Positions 24,819 to 34,398 are shown, counted from the stretch's first letter. The stretch is DNA of 64,000 nucleotides from Falsirhodobacter flavus (GCA_029846755.1 JARWBI010000004.1:124001-188000); one strand, 5' to 3'. The notes: a model not told the origin generated them from the sequence alone. Made by a program: numbers and translations.

Positions 24819-26479
24819 GCGAGCTCTTCCGCGGCGATGCGCGTGACGGTGCGGGCGGTGGGACGCGATGACAGCCCCGCCGGGATCGCATCCAGCAGGG
24901 TGCGGGTATAGGCCTCGCGCGGGCGGTCGAAGATCTCGTCCACCGGCCCGTGTTCCACGATCCGCCCCCGGTGCATGACCGACACGCTATGGGCAAGCTG
25001 CCGGACCAGCGCCAGATCGTGCGACACGAAGACATAGGTCAGCCCCAGCGTCGCCTGAAGGTCCAGTAGGACGCCGACGATATCGGCCTGCACGCTCACG
25101 TCCAGCGCCGATGTCGGCTCGTCCAGCACGATCACGTCGGGCTTCAGCACAAGCGCCCGCGCGATGGCGACGCGCTGGCGCTGCCCGCCCGACAGGGCCG
25201 AGGGTTTGCGAGACAGCAGATGCTCGCCCAGACCGACATTCGCCAATGCCTCGCGCACGCGGTCCGCGCGTTCGCGGGGCGTGCCGATCCGGAAACGGTC
25301 CAGCGGTTCGCGGATCAGGCTTTCCACCTTCCATGTCGGGTCAAGCGAGGTGAAGGGGTTCTGATAGACCAGTTGCAGGTGTCGCCACGCCTCGCGCAGC
25401 GACGTCGGCGCGCGCCCCTCCAGCTTGGCGCCCGCCACGGTGATGCCGCCCGTATCTGGCTGGTCGAGCCCGAGAAGCAGCCGGATCGTGGTCGTCTTGC
25501 CAGAGCCGGATTCGCCCACCAGCGCGTGGGTCGTTCCCGCGGGCACGGCGAAGGATACGTTGTCCACCGCCGTCAGGCTGCGCCCGTCGACCGCGAAGGT
25601 CTTGGTGACGCCCGCCACCTCGATCTTGGGGGCGGCGGTCTTCAGCCGGGCGAAACCCGGATCGCGCAGCACGGCGTAACGGTCGGGGTTCAGCGCCGGC
25701 ACATCGGCATGGAGCTTGCGCGCATAGGCCGAAGCGGGCGCGGCAAAGACCGCAGCGGTCGGACCGGCCTCCTGCACCTCGCCGCCTTTCAGCACGAGGA
25801 TGGCATCCGTCCTCTCGGCTGCGATGGCAAGGTCGTGGGTGATGAGCAGAAGGCTGATGTCCAGATCCTGCCGCAGCCGGGACAGAAGATCGAGGATGCG
25901 TTTCTGGATCGTCACGTCCAGCGCCGAGGTAGGCTCGTCCGCCACCAGCAGCGCAGGGCGGGGCAGGACCGCCAGCCCGATCAGCACGCGTTGCAGCATC
26001 CCGCCCGAAAGCTGGTGGGGGTAGGAGTCGTAGACGCGCTGCGGATTGTCCAGCCCGACCTGCGCAAAGGTGTCGAGGATCAGCGCGCGGCGGATGCGCG
26101 GGTCGCGTTCGTCCAGAAGGGCCGCCGCTTCCTCGGCTTGCGCGCCAATGGTGCGAACGGGGTTCAGCGCATTGCCGGGGTCCTGCGGCACGAAGCCGAT
26201 GGCCTTGCCGCGCAGCGGGCGGAAGCGGCGTTCGGGCAGGGACAGCACTTCCTGCCCCCGAAAGGCGATCTTGCCCGTCGCGCGGCCCTGCGGAGGCAGC
26301 AGCCGCAGCACGGCCCGCGCGATGGTTGATTTGCCCGACCCGGATTCCCCGATCAGGGCAAGGCTCTTTCCCCGGCCAAGCTCGAACCCCACGTCGCGCA
26401 CGACCTCGTTCGGGCCATAGGCGACCGAGAGGCCATCCACGCGCAGAAGGGGAGGGGTCAGTCCGTCTTGCGAAGCCAT
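24815..26479 (-). CDS. Dipeptide/nickel-type ABC transporter, fused double ATPase
   Basis: The 554-residue protein carries two ABC ATPase domains in tandem, equivalent to DppD and DppF. Domain 1 has Walker A GESGSGKS (44-51) and signature LSGGMLQR. Domain 2 has Walker A GESGSGKT near residue 330, signature LSGGQRQR and Walker [14 protein letters not shown]. The start at 26479 overlaps the end of the permease gene, giving coupled translation. The frame is open upstream only as a shadow. It energises the import system encoded by the next three genes, which run in the same direction. Confidence 0.92.
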   Translation of the reverse strand: MASQDGLTPPLLRVDGLSVAYGPNEVVRDVGFELGRGKSLALIGESGSGKSTIARAVLRLLPPQGRATGKIAFRGQEVLSLPERRFRPLRGKAIGFVPQDPGNALNPVRTIGAQAEEAAALLDERDPRIRRALILDTFAQVGLDNPQRVYDSYPHQLSGGMLQRVLIGLAVLPRPALLVADEPTSALDVTIQKRILDLLSRLRQDLDISLLLITHDLAIAAERTDAILVLKGGEVQEAGPTAAVFAAPASAYARKLHADVPALNPDRYAVLRDPGFARLKTAAPKIEVAGVTKTFAVDGRSLTAVDNVSFAVPAGTTHALVGESGSGKTTTIRLLLGLDQPDTGGITVAGAKLEGRAPTSLREAWRHLQLVYQNPFTSLDPTWKVESLIREPLDRFRIGTPRERADRVREALANVGLGEHLLSRKPSALSGGQRQRVAIARALVLKPDVIVLDEPTSALDVSVQADIVGVLLDLQATLGLTYVFVSHDLALVRQLAHSVSVMHRGRIVEHGPVDEIFDRPREAYTRTLLDAIPAGLSSRPTARTVTRIAAEELA

Positions 26480-27303
26480 CTGCTGATCCTGTTGAGCGAG
26501 AGAACGGTGACGACTGTGACCAGCGCGGGCGCATAGACCAGCCACGGCCATTTGAGGTAATTCTTGCCGATGGAGATCAGCAGCCCCCAATCGGATGCCG
26601 GGGGCGGATCGCCATAGCCAAGAAAGGCCAGCCCCGCGATCACGAGGATCGACTGCCCGAAGCGCAGCACCGCCAGCGGCAGCACCGAGCGCGAGGCGTT
26701 GGGCAGCACATGTCGCGTCAGGATATGCCAGCGCGACCCACCCGACAGGAACGACGCCTCGACGAAGGTGGCGGAGCGGGTCTTGATGACCTCGGACCGC
26801 ATGACGCGGGCAAAGACGGCCACGGCGGAGATTCCGGTCGCGATGGCGGCGTTGGTGGTGCTGAATCCAAGGGCGGTGACGATGATGACCGCCAGCAGGA
26901 AGTTCGGGATCGCCAGCAGCACATCGACCAGACGGGCCAGGACCGTTTCGACCCAGCCGCCCAGAAACCCCGCCAGAAGCCCGATCAGCCCGCCAAGCAC
27001 CAGCGCGATGACCACCGCGATCACGGCGCTGGACACCGAAGATGCCGTGCCGTGGATCACGCGGGCCAGCAGATCGCGGCCCAGATGGTCGGTGCCGAAC
27101 CAATGCGCGGCGCTTGGGCCTTGCAGCTTGTCGGCGGGAATGCCGATGGCGGGATCGAAGCCGGTGAACAGGCCGGGTGCCAGCGACCAGCCGATGATGA
27201 CCGCGATGACCAGCAGCGACAGGATCACGCCCGGCGGCGCCGGAAGCGCGATGCCCGCGCGGCGGCGATCCCGTGTCAGCGTCTTGGTGGAGGAAATCGT
27301 CAT
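26458..27303 (-). CDS. Dipeptide/nickel-type ABC transporter permease (DppC family)
   Basis: The 281-residue inner-membrane protein shows the DppC-type N-terminal GTDHLGRDLLARVIHG block, which precedes the permease core. The EAA-like loop is FVEASFLSGGSRWHILTRHVLPN. About six membrane segments are expected. It overlaps the upstream dppB-like gene by 4 bp (ATGA) and the downstream ATPase gene by 22 bp. The substrate cannot be told from sequence. Context with the BisC-like and MsuE-like genes favours a sulfur compound over peptides, as an inference. Confidence 0.9.
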   Translation of the reverse strand: MTISSTKTLTRDRRRAGIALPAPPGVILSLLVIAVIIGWSLAPGLFTGFDPAIGIPADKLQGPSAAHWFGTDHLGRDLLARVIHGTASSVSSAVIAVVIALVLGGLIGLLAGFLGGWVETVLARLVDVLLAIPNFLLAVIIVTALGFSTTNAAIATGISAVAVFARVMRSEVIKTRSATFVEASFLSGGSRWHILTRHVLPNASRSVLPLAVLRFGQSILVIAGLAFLGYGDPPPASDWGLLISIGKNYLKWPWLVYAPALVTVVTVLSLNRISRWLRKTD

Positions 27304-28298
27304 GCGCTCACCTTGCCGGAAAGCTCGTCCGCCGTGGTGACGCGCCGGGGGGCGGCGCCCACCAGCTTCACCCGCGGGTCGAGCAGCGGATAGATCAGGT
27401 CGGCGATCAGGTTGATGACCACGAAGACCAGGGCGGCCAGCGAGACGATCGCTTGCAACACGGGCAGATCCTGCGTGACGACCGACCGCTGGATCAGGCT
27501 GCCCACGCCCGTGCGCCCGAAGACGGTTTCGGTGATGAGCGTATTGCCCAGCACCTCGCCCACCATCAGCGCGATCACCGTCACGACCGGCAGCGAGGAT
27601 GGCTTCAGCAGGTGGCGGAAGAACAGCCGGGACTGGCGCAGGCCCCGCGCCCGCGCGACATCGGCGTAGTCCTGCGATGCCTCATGGTCGAGATTGGCCA
27701 TCAGCACCTCGGCGATCTGGGCCGAGATCGGAATGCCGAGCGCCACGGCGGCGAAGAATGTGGCCCAGAAGCTGTCCGGGTCGATCACCATGAACAGTCC
27801 AAGCTGGAACCCGAAGATGTGGATCAGCAGAAGGCCGATCACGAAGCTGGGCACCGACAGGAACAGCGAAGGCAGCGCCCGCAGCGCCGCCCCGCCATAG
27901 CGGTGGGGCAGGAATCGCGCGCCATAGGCGATGGCCATCGCCAGCACCAGCGCCACGGCGATCGCCGCACCCGCCAGCCGCAGGGTCGAGGGCAGCACTT
28001 CGGCGATCATGTCCGACACCGGACGGCTGGATCGCAGCGACACGCCAAGATCGCCCGTCAAGAAGCCGGAAAGCGAGTTCCAGAGCTGCACCGGGATCGG
28101 CTTGTCCAGACCCTGCGCGGCGACGATCTGCGCGATCTCGGCCTCGGTGAAGCCGTTCTGGGGATCGCGCAGGACGTTGGTCACCGGATCGCCGGGCAGG
28201 ATGCTGACCACGACAAAGGTGAACACATAGGTCAGAAGCACGACCACCACGGCCTGCAAAAGACGCTTGGCGGCATAGTTCAGATATGCCCCCTGCAT
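27300..28298 (-). CDS. Dipeptide/nickel-type ABC transporter permease (DppB family)
   Basis: The 332-residue permease has the DppB hallmarks: an N-terminal helix (AAKRLLQAVVVVLLTYVFTFVVV) followed by LPGDPV. Next come LDKPIPVQLWNSLSGFLTGDLGVSLRSSRPV and the core loop DYADVARARGLRQSRLFFRHLLK. Near the C-terminus, TVFGRTGVGSLI is conserved. Its start codon overlaps the stop of the binding-protein gene by 1 bp. Confidence 0.9.
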   Translation of the reverse strand: MQGAYLNYAAKRLLQAVVVVLLTYVFTFVVVSILPGDPVTNVLRDPQNGFTEAEIAQIVAAQGLDKPIPVQLWNSLSGFLTGDLGVSLRSSRPVSDMIAEVLPSTLRLAGAAIAVALVLAMAIAYGARFLPHRYGGAALRALPSLFLSVPSFVIGLLLIHIFGFQLGLFMVIDPDSFWATFFAAVALGIPISAQIAEVLMANLDHEASQDYADVARARGLRQSRLFFRHLLKPSSLPVVTVIALMVGEVLGNTLITETVFGRTGVGSLIQRSVVTQDLPVLQAIVSLAALVFVVINLIADLIYPLLDPRVKLVGAAPRRVTTADELSGKVSA

Positions 28299-29941
28299 CA
28301 GGCGCTGCCTTTGGTCGCGCGATAATAGCTGGCATAGGCGACGCCGTTATAGACGACATCCTTCACCTCGGGCGATTGGACATAGATGCGCTGAACCATC
28401 TGGGTGCGGGGGATGAAGTATCCCTGTTCCAGCACATAGGCCTGCAATTCATCCAGAAGCGGCGTGCGGACGTCGTGCGTGGCGGCGCTGGCGATCTTGT
28501 CGCGCAGATCGTTGATGCGCGGATCGCTTTCGCCAAGGTTGAACCAGTTCTCGCCCTTGTTCGCATCGGTCAGGATGCTGGCGACGGTGCCCGCGTCGAT
28601 GAAGCTGCGCGTCACCTCATAGGCCGGAACGCCCGCGCCGGCAAAGCGCACCCGCTCGCCGAAGGTCACGACGTCATAGGCGCGGATCACGACGCGCCAG
28701 CCGATGCGGCCAAGCTGCTGCGCGATCAACTCGTCAATGGCACGCGAGGTGGTCAGGTAGGGGTTGGAATGCAGGACCAGCTCCAGCGTGACGCCGTCCT
28801 TTACGCGCAGGCCGTCCGCGCCCTTGGTCCAGCCCGCCTCGTCCAGCAGTGCCTCGGCCCGTGACGCGTCATAGGCCAGCAGGGCACCGTGATCGGTCGC
28901 GCCCGGCACGTTGCCTTGCATGAAGCTGGTCGCCAGCAGCCAGTCGGGGGTATAGACGGTGTCGATGATCTCTTGCCGGTCGATGGCGACTTGAAGCGCC
29001 TGGCGCACCTTGACGTCGTTCAGCGGCGCTTCTTGCGTATTGACCGCCCAGCCGTTCACGAAACCCAGATAGCGCGGCGTCGCGGTGGTGAAGCCTTCGT
29101 CCCGAAGCGAGGTCAGTTCCTGCGGCGAGGCGTTGTAGGCGATGTCCGCCTGACCCGCCTGAACCGCCGCCACGCGCAGCGACTGTTCCGCCACCAGCTT
29201 GTAGGTGATGGAATCGAGGAAGGCAGGCCCGGTATGACCCACGGCGGCGGGGCCCCAGTTGTAATCCTCGCGCCGGACCAGCTTGACGAAATCGCCCTCC
29301 TTCCAGCTGTCGACCACATAGGGGCCGCTGGCGATGGTCTTGCCCAGATCGGCCTGTTCCGTCGCGGGCGAGGCGATGGTCGCGGGCGAGATGAGGATGG
29401 AGCCGTGATAGCCCAACGTCGGGATGAACCCCAGCGTCGGCGCCTTGAAGACCACCTTGACGGTCTGCGGATCGACCGCCTCGGAATGGTCGTAGGTCTT
29501 TGGAAACAGGCCGACGGGGTTGATGCCATCCTCGGTCCGGCCCGCCGCCCAGATGTCGAGGTTCGCGACCACCGCCGCCGCATCAAGGGGCGAGCCGTCC
29601 GAGAAGGTCACGCCCGGCTTCAGCTTCAGCGTGAACTCGGTCGCGGTTTCGTTCTGCTCCCACGACTCGGCCAGCCACGGTGTCGCGGTGCCGTCGCCAT
29701 CGACATAGACGAGCTTGTCCGTCACATGGCCCCAGATATGCCCCTGAAAGCTGGAGATCGAGCTGTTGTTCGGGATCCAGGTCGGCCCCAGAGAGTCGAT
29801 CAGAAAGACAAGATCGCCCCCCGCCTGCGCCGCCCCTTGGGCGAAAAGCGACGTGCCGGCCAGCGACGCGACGGTCAGCGCGGCGGACCCTGCCAGAAGG
29901 CGGCGGCGCGACATGTGGAAGGTCGGAATGCGGTGGGTCAT
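28298..29941 (-). CDS. Solute-binding protein, family 5, Tat-exported
   Basis: The 547-residue periplasmic binding protein has a twin-arginine signal (SRRRLLAGSAALTVASLAG), so it is probably exported folded through Tat. The family-5 fold shows LAESWEQNETATEFTLKLKPGVTFSDGSPLDAAAV and a late IDELIAQQLGRIGWRV segment. The start MTHRIPTFHM at 29941 was chosen because it sets the signal at the N-terminus. A longer frame upstream is the structured leader. It leads the SBP-permease-permease-ATPase operon and lies 252 bp downstream of the BisC-like gene on the same strand. Confidence 0.9.
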   Translation of the reverse strand: MTHRIPTFHMSRRRLLAGSAALTVASLAGTSLFAQGAAQAGGDLVFLIDSLGPTWIPNNSSISSFQGHIWGHVTDKLVYVDGDGTATPWLAESWEQNETATEFTLKLKPGVTFSDGSPLDAAAVVANLDIWAAGRTEDGINPVGLFPKTYDHSEAVDPQTVKVVFKAPTLGFIPTLGYHGSILISPATIASPATEQADLGKTIASGPYVVDSWKEGDFVKLVRREDYNWGPAAVGHTGPAFLDSITYKLVAEQSLRVAAVQAGQADIAYNASPQELTSLRDEGFTTATPRYLGFVNGWAVNTQEAPLNDVKVRQALQVAIDRQEIIDTVYTPDWLLATSFMQGNVPGATDHGALLAYDASRAEALLDEAGWTKGADGLRVKDGVTLELVLHSNPYLTTSRAIDELIAQQLGRIGWRVVIRAYDVVTFGERVRFAGAGVPAYEVTRSFIDAGTVASILTDANKGENWFNLGESDPRINDLRDKIASAATHDVRTPLLDELQAYVLEQGYFIPRTQMVQRIYVQSPEVKDVVYNGVAYASYYRATKGSA

Positions 29942-30193
29942 GGGGAGGAATCCTGAGGTTGCATTTCGGAGGCGACCCCGCAGGCCGCGAGGTCGGATAT
30001 CCTGTCGGGCCGCGCACCCGGTCCTGCGGGTTCGCGTGCCGCCGAGGGCGGAAGGACCGGCTCCGGAACCGGCGCTGCAAGCAGCTTTCATTGGGAAAAG
30101 GGATAGACTGACCTGTCCGTCTTGTCCATTTTGTAGGAGGTGCGGGTTGAGGAAGCCTTTTCCCGCCCGACCCGCGCCGACAGCGGATTTTTC
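29942..30193 (-). promoter_or_regulatory. 252-nt GC-rich structured region between the bisC-like gene and the ABC operon
   Basis: No gene is seen. On the minus strand it contains several short inverted repeats, for example GCTGC-TT-GCAGC at about 30085-30074 and CCGGTTCCGGAGCCGG just after. A TGGACA / TCTATC pair near 30127-30100 could be a promoter for the binding-protein operon. No match to a known SAM, SAH, cobalamin or molybdenum-cofactor riboswitch was recognised by eye. Confidence 0.4.
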
Positions 30194-32536
30194 CTACGCC
30201 GCCCCGTTCTCCGGCCGCCCGCGCGGAAGAATCTCCTCGTGCGGCACTGTGTCGGGGATGGGCCCGCCGAACCGTTCGACCGAAACGAGCGCCAGTTGCC
30301 CTGCGCAGCCCTGGCTCAGCACCGAGGCGCCGCGGTCCGAGGTGACGGCATTGGGATTGCCGTTGACGCAGGTCTTTCCCACCCCCGGAAGATGCACCGG
30401 CGCATACCAGGCGCCGGTGGCAAGCTGGACCACGCCCGCGCGGATGCCCGCCGAGGGCAGGGCCGCCGCCAGCACCGCGCCGCGCCCGTTCCAGATACGG
30501 ATCACATCGCCCGCCTTGACGCCCAGCCGCGCGGCATCGTCGGGGTTCAGCCGCGCGACCTCGCGGCCGTCGTTTTTCGATTCCCGGCTTGCCGCGCCGA
30601 AGTCGAGCTGGCTGTGCAGCCGCCCCGCAGGCTGGTTCGCCACAAGCTGGAACGGGTGCTGAGAGGCCAGCGGTGCGCCAAGCCATTCGGCGGGCGGCAG
30701 CCATGCGGGATGGCCGGGCAGACCCGCTTCGGCCACGCGGGCCGAGAAGATCTCGATCCGTCCGGACGGGGTGCGGAGGGGATGCGCATCGGGGTCGGCG
30801 TGAAAGCGGCGGATCGCCCCGTCCGCATGGTTCAGCGGCAGGGGCAGGATCATCCCCTGCCTGAAGTCGTCGTAATCCGGCGCGGGGGATCCGCGCGCCA
30901 ACAGCGCCGCCTGCGTGGGGGCATAGAGGCGCCTGAGCCAGCCTTCGGTGTCCAGCCCCTCGGTAAAGGCGGGGGCGCAGCCGATCCGGTCCGCCAGCGC
31001 CGCGAAGATGGCGTAATCGTCCCGCGCCTCGCCCTGAACGGGGGCCAGCGGCTCCATCGCGACAAGGAAGGGATCGTTGCCGCCCGCGCCGATATCCTCG
31101 CGTTCGGCGGTGATGGTGGCGGGGAAGACGATGTCGGCGTGACGGGCGGTTGCGGTTCCGACGCTGTCATGGACGATGATCGTGTCCGGCCGCGCGAAGG
31201 CCTGTGCGAGCCGCGTCAGGTCCTGATGGTGGTGGAACGGGTTGCCCCCAGCCCAATAGACCAGCCGGATATCGGCATAGCGGCGCCGCTCGCCCTTGTA
31301 GGAATAGGATTTGCCCGGATGCAGCAGCAGTTCCGCGATCCGCGCGCAGGGGATGAAATCGCCCACCCCGTTCCGCCCCTGCGGCAGGGTCGGCAGCGGC
31401 ACGTCCAGCCGCACCTTGCCGACATTCCCGATGGACCCCAGCCCATAGCAGAACCCCGCGCCGGGCGCTGCGCCCTGGCCCAGCATCGCGGCAAGGGTCA
31501 GCGCCATCCAGACGGGCTGCTCGCCATTCTCGGCCCGTTGCAGCGAATAGGTGACGTTGACAAGCGTGCGCGACGCCGCCGCCCGGTCCGCCAGCGCCGC
31601 GATGTCCGGTGCCGGGACGCCGCAGATCCCGGCGGCCCAGTCGGGCGTCTTGGGAATGCCGTCTGCGGCCCCCGTCAAATAGGGCAGGAAGCGGTCGTAT
31701 CCGGTGGTATAGCGGTCCAGATAGGCGCGGTCGGCGCGCCCCGTCTCGTGCAGGCGGTGGGCCATTCCCAGCATCAGCGCCACATCCGTTCCCGGGCGCG
31801 GCGCAAGATGCACAAGACCGGGCAGCGCCGCCATGTCGTCTGCAATGGGGCTGATCGAGACGAAACCCGCGCCCCGCTCCGCTGCCCGTTCCAGCGCCTG
31901 CCGCGCCGAATGCTGGGAATTGCCGCCGCCGCTGACGGCGGTGTTGCGCAGGGGCAGTCCGCCAAAGGCGATCAGAAGCTCCGTCTGTTCGGCCAGCTCG
32001 TCCAGATAGGGGTGGTCGCGGTTCAGCTTCATCGCATCGCCCCAGACCATCGACAGGATCACCGAGCCCGCCGCCGTGGAATAGGTATCGACGCTTGCGA
32101 CATACCCGCCGAACGCCGTGTTCAGAAAGCGGTGCAGCTGGCTTTGCGCATGGTGGAACCGTCCGGCCGACGCCCAGCCGTAGGAGCCGCCGAAGACCCG
32201 CGCGCCCGGAAGGGGAGGGCCGACCGGCAGGGCCGGCGACGCGCCGAGCCTCTGCAATTCCCGCGCCCCAAGATCAAGCGCCGTATCCCAGTCGAGCGTG
32301 ACATACCCGTCGCTGCCCCGCCGCGCATCGGGGCCCGGCCCATCCTCCAGCCAGCCCTTGCGCACCAGAGGGCGGCTCAGCCGCGCCGGATGCGACAGCG
32401 CCGAAGGGATGTTGCGCAGCAGCGCCGAAGGGTCGGGGTCGCCCTCGAAGGGTTCGATCTCCAACCCGCCGCCGGGGGTGGTGCGGGCGCGGAAGGCGCC
32501 CCAATGGCTGCTGTGCTGCCGGAAACGCGTCGTCAT
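30194..32536 (-). CDS. Molybdopterin-dependent sulfoxide reductase, BisC-like
   Basis: The 780-residue enzyme of the DMSO-reductase family has no signal peptide, so it is cytoplasmic like BisC and unlike TorA/DorA. SHWGAFRART opens the protein. GGSYGWASAGRFHHAQ (116-131) carries the serine motif expected to bind molybdenum, probably Ser123. No N-terminal Fe-S cysteine motif is present. The C-terminal pterin-binding part includes NDGREVARLNPDDAARLGVKAGDV and NGNPNAVTSDRGASVLSQGCAG. BisC reduces biotin and methionine sulfoxides. The neighbouring MsuE-like reductase supports a sulfur role. Confidence 0.87.
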   Translation of the reverse strand: MTTRFRQHSSHWGAFRARTTPGGGLEIEPFEGDPDPSALLRNIPSALSHPARLSRPLVRKGWLEDGPGPDARRGSDGYVTLDWDTALDLGARELQRLGASPALPVGPPLPGARVFGGSYGWASAGRFHHAQSQLHRFLNTAFGGYVASVDTYSTAAGSVILSMVWGDAMKLNRDHPYLDELAEQTELLIAFGGLPLRNTAVSGGGNSQHSARQALERAAERGAGFVSISPIADDMAALPGLVHLAPRPGTDVALMLGMAHRLHETGRADRAYLDRYTTGYDRFLPYLTGAADGIPKTPDWAAGICGVPAPDIAALADRAAASRTLVNVTYSLQRAENGEQPVWMALTLAAMLGQGAAPGAGFCYGLGSIGNVGKVRLDVPLPTLPQGRNGVGDFIPCARIAELLLHPGKSYSYKGERRRYADIRLVYWAGGNPFHHHQDLTRLAQAFARPDTIIVHDSVGTATARHADIVFPATITAEREDIGAGGNDPFLVAMEPLAPVQGEARDDYAIFAALADRIGCAPAFTEGLDTEGWLRRLYAPTQAALLARGSPAPDYDDFRQGMILPLPLNHADGAIRRFHADPDAHPLRTPSGRIEIFSARVAEAGLPGHPAWLPPAEWLGAPLASQHPFQLVANQPAGRLHSQLDFGAASRESKNDGREVARLNPDDAARLGVKAGDVIRIWNGRGAVLAAALPSAGIRAGVVQLATGAWYAPVHLPGVGKTCVNGNPNAVTSDRGASVLSQGCAGQLALVSVERFGGPIPDTVPHEEILPRGRPENGAA

Positions 32537-32542
32537 TCGGGG

Positions 32543-33094
32543 TCAGGCCGCCTTTTCGGCCCGGATCGGTCCAAGTGCGGCGGCAAGCTGGTCGATCCCG
32601 CGACCCAGCCGCGCCAGAAGCGCCGGGGATGTCGGAACGCCATCGGTGAAGTCGGCCGCGCTGGCATAGACGCCCGTGGGCAGGACCGCCGCCTCGAAAA
32701 AGGCGAACAGGGGGCGAAGCTGGTGCTCGATCACCAGCGCGTGCCGGTCGCCGCCCCCGGTCGCGATCAGCAGGATCGGCTTGCCCAGCAGGTCCGCCGG
32801 GTCGATCAGATCGACCAGATGCTTGAACAGCCCCGAATAGCTTCCCTTGTAGACCGGGCTTCCGACCACCAGCGCATCGGCGGCAAGGATGGTGTCGATG
32901 GCCCGGCGGGCCTGACCGCGCAAATCCTCGATCCGGTTGGCGGTGCCAAGCTGCGGTTGCAGATCGCCCAGATCGAAGACCTCTGCGTTGCCACCAATTT
33001 GGCCTGCGGCGCGCGTTGCGGCCAGCGACACGAGCGCCCGTGTTTTCGATGCATCCCCGAAACTTCCCGAGAAGCCGGCAATCTTGAAAGACAT
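32543..33094 (-). CDS. NADPH-dependent FMN reductase, MsuE/SsuE-like
   Basis: The 183-residue flavodoxin-fold reductase has the phosphate loop GSFGDASKTRALV near the N-terminus. GSPVYKGSYSGLFKHLVDLI and LLIATGGGDRHALVIEHQLRPLF are the characteristic MsuE/SsuE blocks. It would supply reduced FMN, in this family normally to a sulfonate monooxygenase. No such monooxygenase gene is in the window. It ends 6 bp before the BisC-like gene, so the two are cotranscribed and this flavin supply may serve another partner. Confidence 0.87.
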   Translation of the reverse strand: MSFKIAGFSGSFGDASKTRALVSLAATRAAGQIGGNAEVFDLGDLQPQLGTANRIEDLRGQARRAIDTILAADALVVGSPVYKGSYSGLFKHLVDLIDPADLLGKPILLIATGGGDRHALVIEHQLRPLFAFFEAAVLPTGVYASAADFTDGVPTSPALLARLGRGIDQLAAALGPIRAEKAA

Positions 33095-33225
33095 GATATC
33101 ATCCTGCGTAACGGTGGTGCAGCAGCTTTAACTTTGCCGTAGCCGCATCGCCATTCCAAACCCCGACGGGCAAAAAGAACGACAGACCTGTCTTTGCCCT
33201 CCGTCCGAGAAGAACCTGCCATGGC

Positions 33226-34398
33226 CTATTGCAGCGATCGGCAGGCTCCGACCAGCGCATCGACCTCGTCATCGGTGTTGTAGTAATGCGGAGAGGCGCG
33301 GATGACCGCAGGCAGGTCGCGCGCCAAGGCATCAAGAAGCGTGCTGGACGGTGCCGAGACGCTGACGTTGATCCCGCCCTTCGCCAGATGCGCCTTGACC
33401 GCGGCAGGATCGTGCCCGCCAAGCGAGAAGGTCACGATCGACGCCGGATCGGTGCCAAGGTCGTGCAGGCGCAGCCCCGGAACATCGCGCAGCAGGCTGC
33501 GCATCCGGGCGGACAGATGGCGGCATCGCTGTTCGATCTGCGGTATCCCGATCTCCAGCGCATAATCGATCGCGGCGCCAAGGCCCAGCTGCGCGGCGTG
33601 ATTGCTCTCCCACGTCTCGAACCGCCGCGCATCGGCTCGCAGATCGTAACCGTCCACCGACGTCCAGGGCGCGCCGAAATGGTCGATCATCGCTGGATGC
33701 AGACCATCGAGAAACGCCCGGCGCACATAAAGAAATCCAGTCCCCCTCGGCCCGCGCAGGAACTTCCGCCCGGTCGCCGAGAGCATGTCGCAGCCAAGGT
33801 CGGCGACGTCGACGCGCATCTGCCCCACCGCCTGACAGGCGTCCAGAAGATAGGGGATGCCGTGCCGCCTTGCGATGCGCCCGACCTCTGCCGCCGGATT
33901 GACCAGCCCGCCATTCGTCGGAACCCATGTGATCGCGATCAATCTGACGCGCCCGTCGATCATCCGCTCCAGCGCTTCGGGGTCCAGCACGCCATGGGGA
34001 TCGTCCGGAATCACCTCGATGACCGCGCCGCTGCGCCGCGCCACCTGAAGCAGCGCGACGTAATTCGCCGCGTATTCGGCACGAGCCGTCAGGATGCGGT
34101 CGCCGGGGCGAAAGCTCTGGGCATAGAAGCCCATCTGCCAGGCGGCGGTCGCATTCTCGGTCAGGGCGATCTCCTCGGGGCTGGCCCCGATCAGCCGCGC
34201 GACGCTGGCATAGACCGCGCGGTGCTGCTCCTCGGCCTCGGCTGCGGCCTCATAGCCGCCGATCAGCGCCTCGCGGTTCAGATGGCGCAGCATCCGGTCC
34301 AGGACGGGACGGGGCATCAGCGCGGCCCCGGCATTGTTGAGGTGGATGCGGCAGGCGGCGCCGGGCGTATCCTCGCGGAGTCTGTTCAGATCGATCAT
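33226..34398 (-). CDS. Class-V aminotransferase, cysteine-desulfurase-like
   Basis: The 390-residue PLP enzyme has a CsdA/IscS-like fold. The N-terminal IHLNNAGAALMPRPV, the cofactor segment YLLDACQAVGQMRVDV, and the Schiff-base region SATGRKFLRGPRGTGFLYV with the PLP lysine are all clear. The cysteine loop of true desulfurases (SxGSACxS-like) is not evident, so it may be a lyase or aminotransferase of the same fold. The start at 34398 matches the family N-terminus. It lies on the same strand as the FMN reductase gene, 130 bp upstream of it. Confidence 0.83.
   Translation of the reverse strand: MIDLNRLREDTPGAACRIHLNNAGAALMPRPVLDRMLRHLNREALIGGYEAAAEAEEQHRAVYASVARLIGASPEEIALTENATAAWQMGFYAQSFRPGDRILTARAEYAANYVALLQVARRSGAVIEVIPDDPHGVLDPEALERMIDGRVRLIAITWVPTNGGLVNPAAEVGRIARRHGIPYLLDACQAVGQMRVDVADLGCDMLSATGRKFLRGPRGTGFLYVRRAFLDGLHPAMIDHFGAPWTSVDGYDLRADARRFETWESNHAAQLGLGAAIDYALEIGIPQIEQRCRHLSARMRSLLRDVPGLRLHDLGTDPASIVTFSLGGHDPAAVKAHLAKGGINVSVSAPSSTLLDALARDLPAVIRASPHYYNTDDEVDALVGACRSLQ

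Noticed and set aside
27300-28298. Plus-strand open frames opposite the ABC permease and ATPase genes
   Set aside because: They are GC-codon shadows rich in Arg, His and Gln with no domain pattern, opposite clearly coding minus-strand genes.
30194-32536. Periplasmic DMSO or TMAO reductase
   Set aside because: There is no twin-arginine signal and no adjacent TorC/DorC-type cytochrome; BisC-like cytoplasmic reading fits better.
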